A stretch of 64,000 nt of DNA from Ruminococcaceae bacterium UBA6845 (GCA_002449395.1 DKDP01000028.1:25199-89198), one strand, 5' to 3'; shown: positions 15,998 through 24,856, counted from the first letter of the stretch. Numbers and translations: made by a program. The notes: generated by a model from the sequence alone, not told the origin.

Positions 15998-16852
15998 ATG
16001 AAAAAAATTATTGCAATTGTAATGTCCGTAGTTCTTGTTGCAGGTGTCGCAATGCTTGCAGGCTGCGGAAAGAAAGAAGACGTTAAGGCGGCAAAGATTA
16101 TCAATATCGACCTTACTAATGAAAATTACGCATTCGGTGTTGATAAGGCACAGCCGGAGCTTCTTGAAAAGACAAACGCATTTATTGAGAAGATATTGAG
16201 TGACGGCACATTTGATGATATCTGCTCTCACTATTTCGGAGACGGTGAGCCGGTACTTGTTAAGTCCGCAGCTAAGGATTCTTCAAAGGATCAGCTTGTT
16301 GTTGCAACAAACGCTGCTTTTGAGCCGTTTGAGTATACGGTAGGCGATTCATACGCAGGTATTGATATGGAAATCGCACAGCTTCTTGCTAAGGAGCTTG
16401 GTAAAGAGCTTGTTATCGACAATATGGACTTCGACGCTGTTTGCCTTTCTGTCGGTCAGCATAAGTGTGACATCGCAATGGCAGGTCTTACGGTTAATCC
16501 GGACAGAGAAGCATCCGTTACATTCTCAAAGACATACTATAAGGCATCTCAGAAGCTTGTTGTTAAGGGCGACGATACAACATTTGACGAGTGCAAGACA
16601 GCAGACGATGTTCTCAAAAAGCTCCAGGGCTTCGACGCTTCTGTTAAGATCGGCTACCAGAACGGTACAACAGGCGGTATGTATACAAACAATGAGAGCG
16701 ACTACGCTTCAAACAACCTCAAGGTAACAGGTAAGGGCTACAAGAACGGTTCACTTGCCGTTCAGGATCTTATCAACGGAAACATCAACTACGTTATTAT
16801 CGACTCTGCTCCGGCAGACAGCATCGTTAAGTCAATTAACGAGGTTGCATAA
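15998..16852 (+). CDS. Polar amino acid ABC transporter substrate-binding lipoprotein, apparently circularly permuted
   Basis: A 284-residue lipoprotein with lipobox LAGC (Cys23), of the SBP_bac_3 (GlnH-type) family; it should capture an amino acid for the adjacent permease and ATPase. The order of parts is unusual. Residues ~34-81 (IINIDLTNENYAFGV to DGTFDDICSHYFG) match what is normally the C-terminal end of GlnH-type proteins. The usual mature N-terminus (QLVVATNAAFEPFEY) only begins at residue 99, and the protein ends at VIIDSAPADSIVKSINEVA, just where the normal C-terminal segment would begin. The start follows AGAGGAGG. Specificity is not readable. Confidence 0.9.
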   Translation: MKKIIAIVMSVVLVAGVAMLAGCGKKEDVKAAKIINIDLTNENYAFGVDKAQPELLEKTNAFIEKILSDGTFDDICSHYFGDGEPVLVKSAAKDSSKDQLVVATNAAFEPFEYTVGDSYAGIDMEIAQLLAKELGKELVIDNMDFDAVCLSVGQHKCDIAMAGLTVNPDREASVTFSKTYYKASQKLVVKGDDTTFDECKTADDVLKKLQGFDASVKIGYQNGTTGGMYTNNESDYASNNLKVTGKGYKNGSLAVQDLINGNINYVIIDSAPADSIVKSINEVA

Positions 16853-16875
16853 TTAAAGTGGAATAAAAGGCAAAG

Positions 16876-16894
16876 CCCCACTGAACAAGTGGGG
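16876..16894 (+). promoter_or_regulatory. Hairpin between binding protein and permease genes
   Basis: CCCCACT (16876-16882) pairs with AGTGGGG (16888-16894), followed by TATTTGTTCTTT. Such elements after binding-protein genes commonly limit read-through or protect the upstream mRNA, which would give more binding protein than permease. Confidence 0.65.
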
Positions 16895-16919
16895 TATTTG
16901 TTCTTTAAGAGGATTTTTT

Positions 16920-17630
16920 ATGGGTAATTTTGACATCAAAATCGAAAAGTTTCTGAAAGCCTTTATTGACAACGGCGGTTATCACAATGTTCTCACAGGC
17001 TTGAAGAACACAATGGAAATTGCAATAATCGGTTTGTTGATCGGTATTGTAATCGGTACACTGATCGCATCAATCCGTGTGCTTCCGAAATACAGGACAC
17101 TTCCGAAAGTTCTTGATAAAATCTGTTCATTCTATGTTGCAATTTTCAGAGGAACGCCGATGGTTGTTCAGCTCCTTGTTTTTTATTACGTTCTTATGCC
17201 GCTGATGGGTATCAAGATTGACGGCTTGAATGTTGCAATCACGGTTTTCGGACTGAACAGCGGCGCATACGTTTCGGAAATAATGCGTGGAGGTATTCTC
17301 TCGGTTGATCCGGGTCAGCTCGAGGGCGGCCGCTCCGTCGGTATGAGCTATGCGACGACAATGTTTAAGATTGTTATTCCGCAGGCTATTAAGAATATTC
17401 TTCCGACTCTCGGCAACGAATTTATCACGCTTGTTAAGGAGACATCAATTGTTTCTTTCGTCGGCGCTATGGATCTTTATAAGGTGTTCAACGACATCGG
17501 AACAAACAACTATGAATTTATGGTGCCTTACCTTGTAATGGCTGTTATTTATATTGTAATTGTTTGCCTGATTACACTCGGCATTAAACTTATGGAAAGG
17601 AGATTGAGAAAGAGTGATAGACGTAGTTAA
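16920..17630 (+). CDS. Amino acid ABC transporter permease
   Basis: A 236-residue HisM/GlnP-type permease with about five membrane helices. The coupling-helix signature region reads EGGRSVGMSYATTMFKIVIPQA, and FRGTPMVVQLLVFYY is the conserved start of the inner-membrane domain. One permease gene is present, so it should form a homodimer. Its last 17 bases overlap the start of the ATPase gene. Confidence 0.93.
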   Translation: MGNFDIKIEKFLKAFIDNGGYHNVLTGLKNTMEIAIIGLLIGIVIGTLIASIRVLPKYRTLPKVLDKICSFYVAIFRGTPMVVQLLVFYYVLMPLMGIKIDGLNVAITVFGLNSGAYVSEIMRGGILSVDPGQLEGGRSVGMSYATTMFKIVIPQAIKNILPTLGNEFITLVKETSIVSFVGAMDLYKVFNDIGTNNYEFMVPYLVMAVIYIVIVCLITLGIKLMERRLRKSDRRS

Positions 17631-18429
17631 CCTGAATAAAAGCTTTGGCGATCATCACGTTCTTAAAGACATCTCCGTAACGATTGAAAAGGGCGAACGA
17701 GTTGTAATTATCGGACCGTCGGGTTCGGGTAAATCAACATTCCTCCGCTGTCTCAACTGTATGGAGGATCCGACCTCTGGTCAGATTATTTTCGAGGGCG
17801 TTAATATTGCAGATATGAGCGTCAATATCAACACTTACAGAGAGAGGATCGGAATGGTTTTCCAGCATTTCAATCTTTTCAATAACAAGACAGTGCTTGA
17901 AAATATAATGCTTTCTCCGTTCCTTGTCGAAAAGAAGAAGATAAAGAAAGCGAAAAAGGACAATTTCCTCCACAAGCTCGGAATGAAAAAACATCCGTAT
18001 ACGGAGAATATTCCGAGCGTCAAAGAGGTTAAGGCTCAGAAAAAGGAAGAGGCTATGTCTCTGCTTAAGCGAATCGGACTTGAGGAAAAGGCGAATGCAT
18101 ATCCGTCAACTCTCTCCGGCGGACAGAAGCAGAGAATTGCAATTGTCCGTTCGCTTGCAATGCACCCCGAGGTAATTCTCTTTGATGAGCCGACCTCCGC
18201 ACTTGACCCCGAGATGGTCGGTGAGGTTCTTGAACTTATGAAAGAGCTTGCCGAGGAAAATATGACGATGGTTGTTGTTACTCACGAAATGGGATTCGCC
18301 AAGGAGGCGGCAACGAGAGTTATATTTATGGACGACGGTAGGATGGTTGAGGAGAATACTCCCGCAGAATTTTTCTCCTGCCCGAAAACCGAACGCTGCA
18401 AAGACTTCCTCTCAAAGGTGCTTGTATAA
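17614..18429 (+). CDS. Amino acid ABC transporter ATP-binding protein (GlnQ-type)
   Basis: 271 residues with GTG start at 17614, overlapping the permease gene. Walker A GPSGSGKST (~34-42), Q-loop VFQHFNLF, signature LSGGQKQR, Walker B VILFDEPTSALD and switch His in VVTHEMGF are all present. Compared with the usual ~240-residue GlnQ it carries an extra lysine-rich stretch of about 35 residues (~107-142, KKKIKKAKKDNF to EVKAQKKEE) in the helical subdomain. The importer should be functional because no catalytic motif is disturbed. Confidence 0.92.
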   Translation: MIDVVNLNKSFGDHHVLKDISVTIEKGERVVIIGPSGSGKSTFLRCLNCMEDPTSGQIIFEGVNIADMSVNINTYRERIGMVFQHFNLFNNKTVLENIMLSPFLVEKKKIKKAKKDNFLHKLGMKKHPYTENIPSVKEVKAQKKEEAMSLLKRIGLEEKANAYPSTLSGGQKQRIAIVRSLAMHPEVILFDEPTSALDPEMVGEVLELMKELAEENMTMVVVTHEMGFAKEAATRVIFMDDGRMVEENTPAEFFSCPKTERCKDFLSKVLV

Positions 18430-18441
18430 AAATTGCACAAA

Positions 18442-18480
18442 AAATGCACGCTATTTTTGTAATAACGTGCATTTACTTTT
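18442..18480 (+). terminator. Terminator after the amino acid importer operon
   Basis: AAATGCACG (18442-18450) pairs with CGTGCATTT (18466-18474), followed by a T-rich tract. It overlaps the promoter of the next gene. Confidence 0.75.
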
Positions 18481-18500
18481 TTTGCAAGAAAAAGTATAAT
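18472..18500 (+). promoter_or_regulatory. Promoter of paralogue B gene
   Basis: TTTACT (18472-18477) and a consensus TATAAT (18495-18500), 17 bp spacer, 37 bp before the ATG at 18538. Confidence 0.65.
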
Positions 18501-18537
18501 ATAGTAAATACATATGATCTCGAAAGGGGTAAATATC

Positions 18538-19647
18538 ATGAGTAAGAAAAAGAAGATCTCGACAGATCCGAACGCAGAGGTTGTCGAGACCAAGAAGAAG
18601 AAAAAGGCAAAGAAAGAGAAAACTCCGATGGATATTGATTCAAAGAAGACTCTCTTTAAGTGTATCACAGCGCTTGTTTGTGTTATTGCGATCTGCGTAA
18701 CGGCGGTTCTCAATACAGGCAAGATGTGCGATGCGGCCAAGAAAGCGGCAGAGCAGAAGGGCGGCGCTTCAGCATCCGATGCTATGGGCGACGATGTCGA
18801 TAATAACGGTGATATCGGCGAAGTTCCGACAGATCCAAGCGGTGAAGTTCCGACAGATGCTAACGGCGAGGCTCCGACAGACGCTAACGGCGAAACTCCG
18901 ACAGACGCCAATTCCGGCAGCGGTTCGACAAGCGGCGGTTCAAGTGCTACTCCGTCAAAGACAAAGGCTAACAGCGGTTCTTCTGTACCGACAGGCACAG
19001 CCCAGATCGTAAGCTACTACAACACAGCTACGGCTAAGGTTGCGTCTAAGAAGGCTGCTTTCAATAAGACAAGAACAACAACCGAGAAGTCATACGATGC
19101 AGGCGCATCGCTTAAGGCTTCAAAGGATATCGTTTACAAGTTTATGGGTGTTGGCGATTCAAACAAGTTCACAAAGTCCGTAACTTCGGCAGACGCTGAC
19201 AGCTACCATAAGTATTTCAAGGCATCGAAGCTCACAGCTTCCGATGTTACAAGCGCAACCTGCGTAAAGAACGGCAATAACTACACGATCACACTTAAGA
19301 TCAAGAACGGCTCAAGCAAGGTTACATCCGGTAAGGTTGTTTCTTCCAACAATGCTCCTCTTGACAGAAGCGGTCTTGCTTGCGGCGATAACGATAAGGA
19401 TTACTGGGATCACAAGACAGCCGAGAACGTTATGTCGGCTATCTCTCAGGTTCCTCTTTGCGGCAAGGCAAACATTTCCGAGAGTTACAGCAATGCCGTT
19501 ATCACAGCAGTTGTAAACGCTTCAACAGGCAACCTTGTTTCCCTCAACGCAAAGTTCAACTTCAAGTTTGAGCTTTCAAGCGTTATGGGCTCATCAGGCA
19601 CAGCCGTTGCATCGTCTGTTGTCAATATGACAGGCTTCAAGATGTAA
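18538..19647 (+). CDS. Membrane-anchored protein with unknown C-terminal domain (paralogue B)
   Basis: 369 residues. A strongly basic cytoplasmic N-terminus (~1-40, many Lys) precedes one membrane helix (~43-62), so this is a type II membrane protein. A linker with four tandem GE-PTDANG-type repeats (~95-130) leads to a ~205-residue domain shared with the protein at 12587-13627, ending in the same GFK motif. The start ATG 18538 follows AAAGGGG; ATG at 18514 is less likely. Domain function is unknown. Repeats differ from the TTTKK stalk of paralogue A, so only the terminal domain is conserved. Confidence 0.75.
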   Translation: MSKKKKISTDPNAEVVETKKKKKAKKEKTPMDIDSKKTLFKCITALVCVIAICVTAVLNTGKMCDAAKKAAEQKGGASASDAMGDDVDNNGDIGEVPTDPSGEVPTDANGEAPTDANGETPTDANSGSGSTSGGSSATPSKTKANSGSSVPTGTAQIVSYYNTATAKVASKKAAFNKTRTTTEKSYDAGASLKASKDIVYKFMGVGDSNKFTKSVTSADADSYHKYFKASKLTASDVTSATCVKNGNNYTITLKIKNGSSKVTSGKVVSSNNAPLDRSGLACGDNDKDYWDHKTAENVMSAISQVPLCGKANISESYSNAVITAVVNASTGNLVSLNAKFNFKFELSSVMGSSGTAVASSVVNMTGFKM

Positions 19648-19668
19648 CAGAATAACATATTAAAATTT

Positions 19669-19709
19669 TCACCGTCCGTCGGTATAGCGCCAACGGACGG
19701 TGATTTTTT
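19669..19709 (+). terminator. Terminator between paralogue B gene and rhaA
   Basis: TCACCGTCCGT (19669-19679) pairs with ACGGACGGTGA (19693-19703), followed by six T. The genes are convergent. Confidence 0.85.
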
Positions 19710-19721
19710 ATTCTAAAGTTT

Positions 19722-20966
19722 TTATCTTACAGAAAGTACATCCTTTTCGTACTTCTCAATCTCATCAAGCCACGAGGAGTCGGAAATGATTCCGTTACGG
19801 CTGCAATATTCTGCCCAGACGTCGTTGAACGGGAAGAACTTGAGTTCCTCCTGAGTTGCAAGCAGCTTCGTAAAGTTGCTCTCATCCTGAAGTTTAGCAA
19901 GCTCCTTATGCGGAGTGAGCAGGGCGCAAAGGAGAGCTTTCTGAACGTTTCTCAGACCGATTACCCAAGCGGCTATACGGTTGATTGAAGCGTCAAAATA
20001 GTCGGTTGCGATGAACACACGGTCAAGCGCATCGTGAGCGACTATTTCCTTTGCAATTTCTTTTGTCTCATCATCAAAGAGGACTACGTGGTCGCTGTCC
20101 CAGCGGACGGGACGTGTGATATGAAGTGCAATCTTTTCGTTGAAAAGGAGGAGCGAGGAAATTTTATCGGAAACAACCTCTGTCGGGTGATAGTGGCCGT
20201 TATCCATAAGCGGAGTAATTCCCTTGTAGTTTACATAGGAAAGGGCAAATTCGGCTGAACCTACGGTGTAGGATTCAAGTCCGATACCGAAAACCTTGGA
20301 TTCAAGGGTTATATAAACCTTGCTCTTGTCATACGGAACGGAAAGAATCTCGTCAAGAGATTTTTTGAATCTTGCTCTCGGTGCAAGTCGGTCGGCGGGA
20401 ATATCCTTGTATCCGTCGGGAATCCATATGTTCATAACGCAGGGTACGCCTGTTTCATTGGCAAAATATTCCGCAATTTTGAGGCAAGCCTTGCCGTGGT
20501 TAACCCAGAATGCACGAACCTCTTCGTCGGGTGAGGAAAGGGTAAGATTATCCTTGACCATCGGGTGAGAGAAAAACGTCGGATTGAAGTCAATGCCGAT
20601 TCCTCTGTCCTTTGCAAACTTTACCCATTTTGCAAAGTGCTTCGGTTCAATCTTATCCCTGTCGGCAAACTCTCCGTCCTCAAAGATCGCATAGCTTGCG
20701 TGGAGATTGAGCTTTTTCTTGCCGGGGACGAGTGAAAACGCCTTGTCAATATCTGCCATAAGCTCCTCGGGAGTTGTCGCCTTACCGGGATAATTTCCCG
20801 TGGTCTGGATACCGCCCGAAAGCGCCTGCTTTGAGTCAAAGCCTGTTACATCGTCGCCCTGCCAGCAGTGAACCGAAACGGGAACATTTACAAGTGTTTC
20901 AATTACCTTTTCGGTGTCAATGCCTATCTCGGCATATTTTGCCTTTGCATATTCATAGCGTGTCAT
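19722..20966 (-). CDS. rhaA: L-rhamnose isomerase
   Basis: 414 residues, the normal RhaA length. It converts L-rhamnose to L-rhamnulose using divalent metals. Family landmarks include VPVSVHCWQGDDVTGFD near the N-terminus, KKLNLHASYA, GIDFNPTFFSHP, MDNGHYHPTE and ALHITRPVRWDSDHVV, which contain the metal-binding and catalytic residues. The gene is 13 bp downstream of the GPH symporter and probably in one operon with it. RhaB kinase and RhaD aldolase are not in the window, so the pathway is incomplete here. Confidence 0.95.
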   Translation of the reverse strand: MTRYEYAKAKYAEIGIDTEKVIETLVNVPVSVHCWQGDDVTGFDSKQALSGGIQTTGNYPGKATTPEELMADIDKAFSLVPGKKKLNLHASYAIFEDGEFADRDKIEPKHFAKWVKFAKDRGIGIDFNPTFFSHPMVKDNLTLSSPDEEVRAFWVNHGKACLKIAEYFANETGVPCVMNIWIPDGYKDIPADRLAPRARFKKSLDEILSVPYDKSKVYITLESKVFGIGLESYTVGSAEFALSYVNYKGITPLMDNGHYHPTEVVSDKISSLLLFNEKIALHITRPVRWDSDHVVLFDDETKEIAKEIVAHDALDRVFIATDYFDASINRIAAWVIGLRNVQKALLCALLTPHKELAKLQDESNFTKLLATQEELKFFPFNDVWAEYCSRNGIISDSSWLDEIEKYEKDVLSVR

Positions 20967-20979
20967 ATTAATTCCTCCG

Positions 20980-22530
20980 TTACTCTATATTTACTTTTGT
21001 CAGATCTGCAAGCTCTTCGGGAATTTCGGCTTTTCCAATCCACATATTGCCCCATTCCTGACCTGCAATGTCCTCACAAATTTTCTTTTCATCATCGGAA
21101 AGCTCAACCTTGCCCGTCTCTTTCTTTTCGGCGATCGCTCTCTTGATAAGCTCGTGATCGCTCTTTGTCATCTTATATCGATAAATTCCGATAATCGAGA
21201 GCAGGGCGAAAATAATCGGCAGAATCGAGTAGGTGAACTTTATTCCGAACATACCCATTGTCGTCTGAACAGCGCCCTCACCGGTATGGAAACCGAATGC
21301 GGCAAGAATATATCCCGTCAGAGCTGCCATAAAGCCGTTGATCGTCTTTTTGATAAGTGACGAGAATGTTGAAATAACGCCCTCACGGCGGCGGCCTGTG
21401 ATAAGCTCGTCAACGTCGGTAACATCGGGCTGGGTATTTGTGCCGACGAAGCCGACTCCCGAGAAACCGAAACAGTAGAGAACCGATGCGAGATAAAGAA
21501 CCCACGACGGTGTGCTCTCGTTGACGAAGAGGGAAATTGCAAGACCTACTATCATTATCGGTCCGAGCAGCTTTCCGCAGAGCTGTTTGCCGTATTTCAT
21601 CGTCAGAGCGTAGTTGATCGGGAATCCCGACGCCTCCGCAACGCCTGCAACGGTGTTGAGAATATTATATTTGTTCCAACGCTTTGCGGCGTGCTTTATA
21701 AAATACTGGTTCGAGTTGTTGTAAAAGCCCTTTGAGATCGAATAGAAGGTGCTGAGGGCAAAATATTGTCTGAAAGATTTGTTTTTGAAAACAAGTTTGT
21801 ACTCGTTGAGCATATTGTAGAGGTTTACCGGGGGAACAACGATATCTCTCGAATCCTTTTCCTTTGAGGAGAAGAACGTTATCAGCAGGGGAAGGGAGAA
21901 GAAGAGCGCAAGCACAAGACCCATAAAAAGGAATTTGCTTCTGATTTCGGGGGTTGACTCAAGCGTCTTGACATCGGTGAAGCCGAGAACCGCAGAAACA
22001 AGCACGAAAGACGAGACCATACCGACGGAATTGAATATGTATTCAACCGATTTATACTGGGTTCGGAGCGAATACTCGGGTGCAATTTCCGGCAGCATAG
22101 CCGTATAAGGAACGCAGACGAGTGTGTACGCCGTGTTGAAAAGCATATATGCGCAGGTGTAGTATACGGTTATTACATTTGTGCTGACAATCTGCGAAAG
22201 CCCGAACGAGTTCCACAGGAGGAAATACGATATAAATATCGGAGCAACACCCCAGATAAGATAGCGGCGGTGCTTGCCGAATCGTGAACGTGTGCGGTCG
22301 GTTATAAGACCCATTGCGGGATCGGTTATCGCATCCCAAATGTGGGCAAAGGCAAAGACCCAGCCCGCCTGCTTTGTGTTGAGACCCTCAACCTCAGTCA
22401 GATATGACATAAAGAAAAGGCTGATTATGTAGGTCGATCCGCCGAAAAGAATGTTTGCGGCATTATAACCGAGCATCGGGCGCAGCTGCGTCCAAAAATT
22501 GTTCAGGTTGATTTTTCCTTTAAGAGCCAA
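20980..22530 (-). CDS. GPH-family sugar:cation symporter (MelB-like)
   Basis: 516 residues with about twelve membrane helices, of the glycoside-pentoside-hexuronide:cation symporter family. The family motif near TM2-TM3 is seen as DAITDPAMGLITDRTRSRFGKHRRY, including the conserved Asp. A hydrophilic C-terminal tail (~60 residues, Glu/Lys-rich) is present. Being directly upstream of rhaA, it is likely to import rhamnose or a rhamnose-containing glycoside; that is inference from context. Confidence 0.88.
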   Translation of the reverse strand: MALKGKINLNNFWTQLRPMLGYNAANILFGGSTYIISLFFMSYLTEVEGLNTKQAGWVFAFAHIWDAITDPAMGLITDRTRSRFGKHRRYLIWGVAPIFISYFLLWNSFGLSQIVSTNVITVYYTCAYMLFNTAYTLVCVPYTAMLPEIAPEYSLRTQYKSVEYIFNSVGMVSSFVLVSAVLGFTDVKTLESTPEIRSKFLFMGLVLALFFSLPLLITFFSSKEKDSRDIVVPPVNLYNMLNEYKLVFKNKSFRQYFALSTFYSISKGFYNNSNQYFIKHAAKRWNKYNILNTVAGVAEASGFPINYALTMKYGKQLCGKLLGPIMIVGLAISLFVNESTPSWVLYLASVLYCFGFSGVGFVGTNTQPDVTDVDELITGRRREGVISTFSSLIKKTINGFMAALTGYILAAFGFHTGEGAVQTTMGMFGIKFTYSILPIIFALLSIIGIYRYKMTKSDHELIKRAIAEKKETGKVELSDDEKKICEDIAGQEWGNMWIGKAEIPEELADLTKVNIE

Positions 22531-22642
22531 ATGAAATCCCCCAATGTACTGATGTTCTGTCGCTTATTGTACCATAGAGAAAGAAAAATTACAATAAAAA
22601 CAGAGCGATTAGTTCCTAAAAATTATTAACCATACAAAAATA

Positions 22643-22679
22643 ACCGCCGATGACGGATTAACGATCCGATACCGACGGT
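22643..22679 (-). terminator. Terminator of the rnf operon
   Basis: On the minus strand an imperfect stem of ACCGTCGGTATCGGA with TCCGTCATCGGCGGT (22643-22679) is followed by TTATTTTTG. It lies 16 bp beyond the rnfB stop codon. Confidence 0.75.
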
Positions 22680-22694
22680 CGATTTTATTTAAAT

Positions 22695-23498
22695 TCAGTC
22701 AAGTGTTATGAGATTGATACATTTAACGGGACAAGCCTCGGTGCATTTGCCGCAGCCTGTGCACTTGTTGTAATCAACCTTAGCGCAGAAGTCCTTGACC
22801 TCAACTGCACCAAATTCGCACGCCTTGACGCATTTCATACAGCCGATACAGCCGTTTGAACATTCCTTACGTGTGATTCCGCCCTTGTCGTGGTTAACGC
22901 AAAGGTTTGCCGCCTTTGCCTCGTGCAGGGGCATCATCTTGATAATGTGGTTCGGGCAGGTTTTAAGGCACTGCTTACAAGCCTTACACATTACGGGGTT
23001 GATTCTCGCAACACCGTCGCAGATGTGAATTGCGTCATACTGACAGGCGTTTTTGCAGTCGCCGAGACCGATACAGCCATAGATGCACTCTTTCGGACCG
23101 CCGAAAAGCTGTTTTGCCATTTCGCAGGAGCTGACGCCGTTGTATTCCATCTTGGTTTCAGCCTTGCCGCAGAAGCCCTGACACATAACGACCGCCGCCA
23201 TAGGAGCGACAGAGCCTGCCGAAAGTCCCGTAACCTCTGCAATCGCCTTAGAAGCGTCATTTCCGCCGGGAGCGCAGAGAGCAGTGTTCGTTGTAATGCC
23301 CTTTGAAAGAGCCGCCGCATAGCCGTCACAGCCGGAGAATCCGCAGGCGCCGCAGTTTGCACCGGGCAGACATTCACGGATAGCCTCCGCCTTTTTATCG
23401 ACGGGAACAGCCATAACGATGGAAGCGACTGCAAGCCCGAGACCTGCGATGAGTCCGATGACCGAAACGATCAGAATTGCTAAAACAATAGGATTCAT
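22695..23498 (-). CDS. rnfB: Rnf complex electron-transport subunit RnfB
   Basis: 267 residues. An N-terminal membrane anchor (~4-30) is followed by the Fe-S domain ECLPGANCGACGFSGCDGY and then by several 4Fe-4S cysteine clusters, including CKACKQCLKTCP, CIGCMKCVKACEFG and CTGCGKCTEACPVKC. RnfB is the subunit that takes electrons from reduced ferredoxin in the ion-pumping ferredoxin:NAD+ oxidoreductase. It is the last gene of the operon, 12 bp after rnfA. Length is normal for clostridial RnfB. Confidence 0.96.
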   Translation of the reverse strand: MNPIVLAILIVSVIGLIAGLGLAVASIVMAVPVDKKAEAIRECLPGANCGACGFSGCDGYAAALSKGITTNTALCAPGGNDASKAIAEVTGLSAGSVAPMAAVVMCQGFCGKAETKMEYNGVSSCEMAKQLFGGPKECIYGCIGLGDCKNACQYDAIHICDGVARINPVMCKACKQCLKTCPNHIIKMMPLHEAKAANLCVNHDKGGITRKECSNGCIGCMKCVKACEFGAVEVKDFCAKVDYNKCTGCGKCTEACPVKCINLITLD

Positions 23499-23510
23499 AT
23501 GCTCGCCTCC

Positions 23511-24110
23511 TTACGCAAAGATCTTGTCAACTACGCCTGCGAATCCCAAGAATGAGAGGGAAACGAGCGAAGCGGCAACAAGTGTGATGGGCAGACCTTT
23601 AAGGAATTTCGGAATGTCGCAGGATTCGAGTCTTGAACGAACGCCTGCAAACATAATCATAGCGATCATAAATCCTACGCCGCCGCCGATTGCACAAACG
23701 AGTGACTGGAGGAAGTTATAACCGTTGTCAACGTTGAGAGTTACAACGCCGAGAACTGCGCAGTTCGTCGTGATAAGCGGAAGATAGATGCCGAGCGCAT
23801 TGTAAAGAGCCGGCATATACTTCTTGAGGATAATCTCAACCATCTGAACGAGTGCGGCGATGACGAGAATGAAAACGATCGTCTGAAGATATTCAAGATT
23901 GTTGGCAACAAGCAGATACTTGTTAATCGGATATGTAACCGCCGTTGAAAGCGCCATAACGAAGATAACGGCAAGCGACATTCCGACCGCCGTGTTCAGC
24001 TTCTTTGAAACGCCGAGGAACGGACAGATGCCGAGGAATCTTGAAAGAACGAAGTTCTGAGTGAGAATCATTGTGAGCAGTATGCTCAAAAGGCCTTTTG
24101 TCATTTCCAT
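23511..24110 (-). CDS. rnfA: Rnf complex membrane subunit RnfA
   Basis: 199 residues, six membrane helices. NFVLSRFLGICPFLGVSKK near the N-terminus and the buried cysteine motif in LITTNCAVLGV are typical of RnfA/NqrE, which holds a membrane-embedded iron-sulfur centre with RnfE. Its start directly abuts the rnfE stop, so translation is coupled. Confidence 0.96.
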   Translation of the reverse strand: MEMTKGLLSILLTMILTQNFVLSRFLGICPFLGVSKKLNTAVGMSLAVIFVMALSTAVTYPINKYLLVANNLEYLQTIVFILVIAALVQMVEIILKKYMPALYNALGIYLPLITTNCAVLGVVTLNVDNGYNFLQSLVCAIGGGVGFMIAMIMFAGVRSRLESCDIPKFLKGLPITLVAASLVSLSFLGFAGVVDKIFA

Positions 24111-24856
24111 TATGCTTCAGCCTCCTTTTTCTCTTCACAGCCCTCGTGAGTGTCTCTGATAGAGCAGGACTTAGCCATCGGGCAGTTTTCACAGCCGTGA
24201 AGCACAGCCTTGGGCTTACCCTTTGACTCGGCAATCTTGTTGGCAAGAGCCATTACCATACCGAATACGAAGAATCCGCCGGGAGCGAGGATGAATATAA
24301 GCATCGGGTTTTCGTTGAGAAACGGAATTGAGAATCCGTTGAAGCTGCCGCCGATGAGATCGCTGATTCCGTTGAGGAATGTGCCTGCGCCGAGGATCTC
24401 ACGGATAGTACCCATAACGAAGAGTGCGCCAGTGAAGCCGATACCCATTCCGAGACCGTCAACTGCGGAGGCGAGAACGCCGTTCTTGCTTGCGAATGCT
24501 TCCGCTCTGCCGAGGATGATACAGTTAACAACGATAAGCGGAAGATAAACGCCAAGCTGTTCGTTGAGCACGGGAACAAATGCCTTGACGAGCATCTGAA
24601 CGATCGTAACGAACGAAGCGATGATAACAATGTATGCAGGGATACGAACCTTTTGCGGAATAACCTTTCTCAATGCCGAAATAACGATGTTCGAGCAGAT
24701 GAGAACGATCGAAGCCGAAACGCCCATACCTATCGCACTTGAAACGGAGGTCGTTGTGGCGAGGGTGGGGCAGGTGCCGAGCACAAGGCGAAGAACAGGG
24801 TTTTCAATGATAAAGCCTTTGGTAAGCTCCTTGCCTAAAGATTTCTTTTCAGCCAT
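24110..24856 (-). CDS. rnfE: Rnf complex membrane subunit RnfE
   Basis: 248 residues, six membrane helices, paralogous to RnfA. The pair of motifs NPVLRLVLGTCPTLATTTS and LIVVNCIILGRAEAFA matches RnfE/NqrD. The C-terminus extends ~35 residues beyond the membrane core and is cysteine-rich (CENCPMAKSC, then GCEEK), which could bind metal. It overlaps rnfG by one base. Confidence 0.95.
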   Translation of the reverse strand: MAEKKSLGKELTKGFIIENPVLRLVLGTCPTLATTTSVSSAIGMGVSASIVLICSNIVISALRKVIPQKVRIPAYIVIIASFVTIVQMLVKAFVPVLNEQLGVYLPLIVVNCIILGRAEAFASKNGVLASAVDGLGMGIGFTGALFVMGTIREILGAGTFLNGISDLIGGSFNGFSIPFLNENPMLIFILAPGGFFVFGMVMALANKIAESKGKPKAVLHGCENCPMAKSCSIRDTHEGCEEKKEAEA

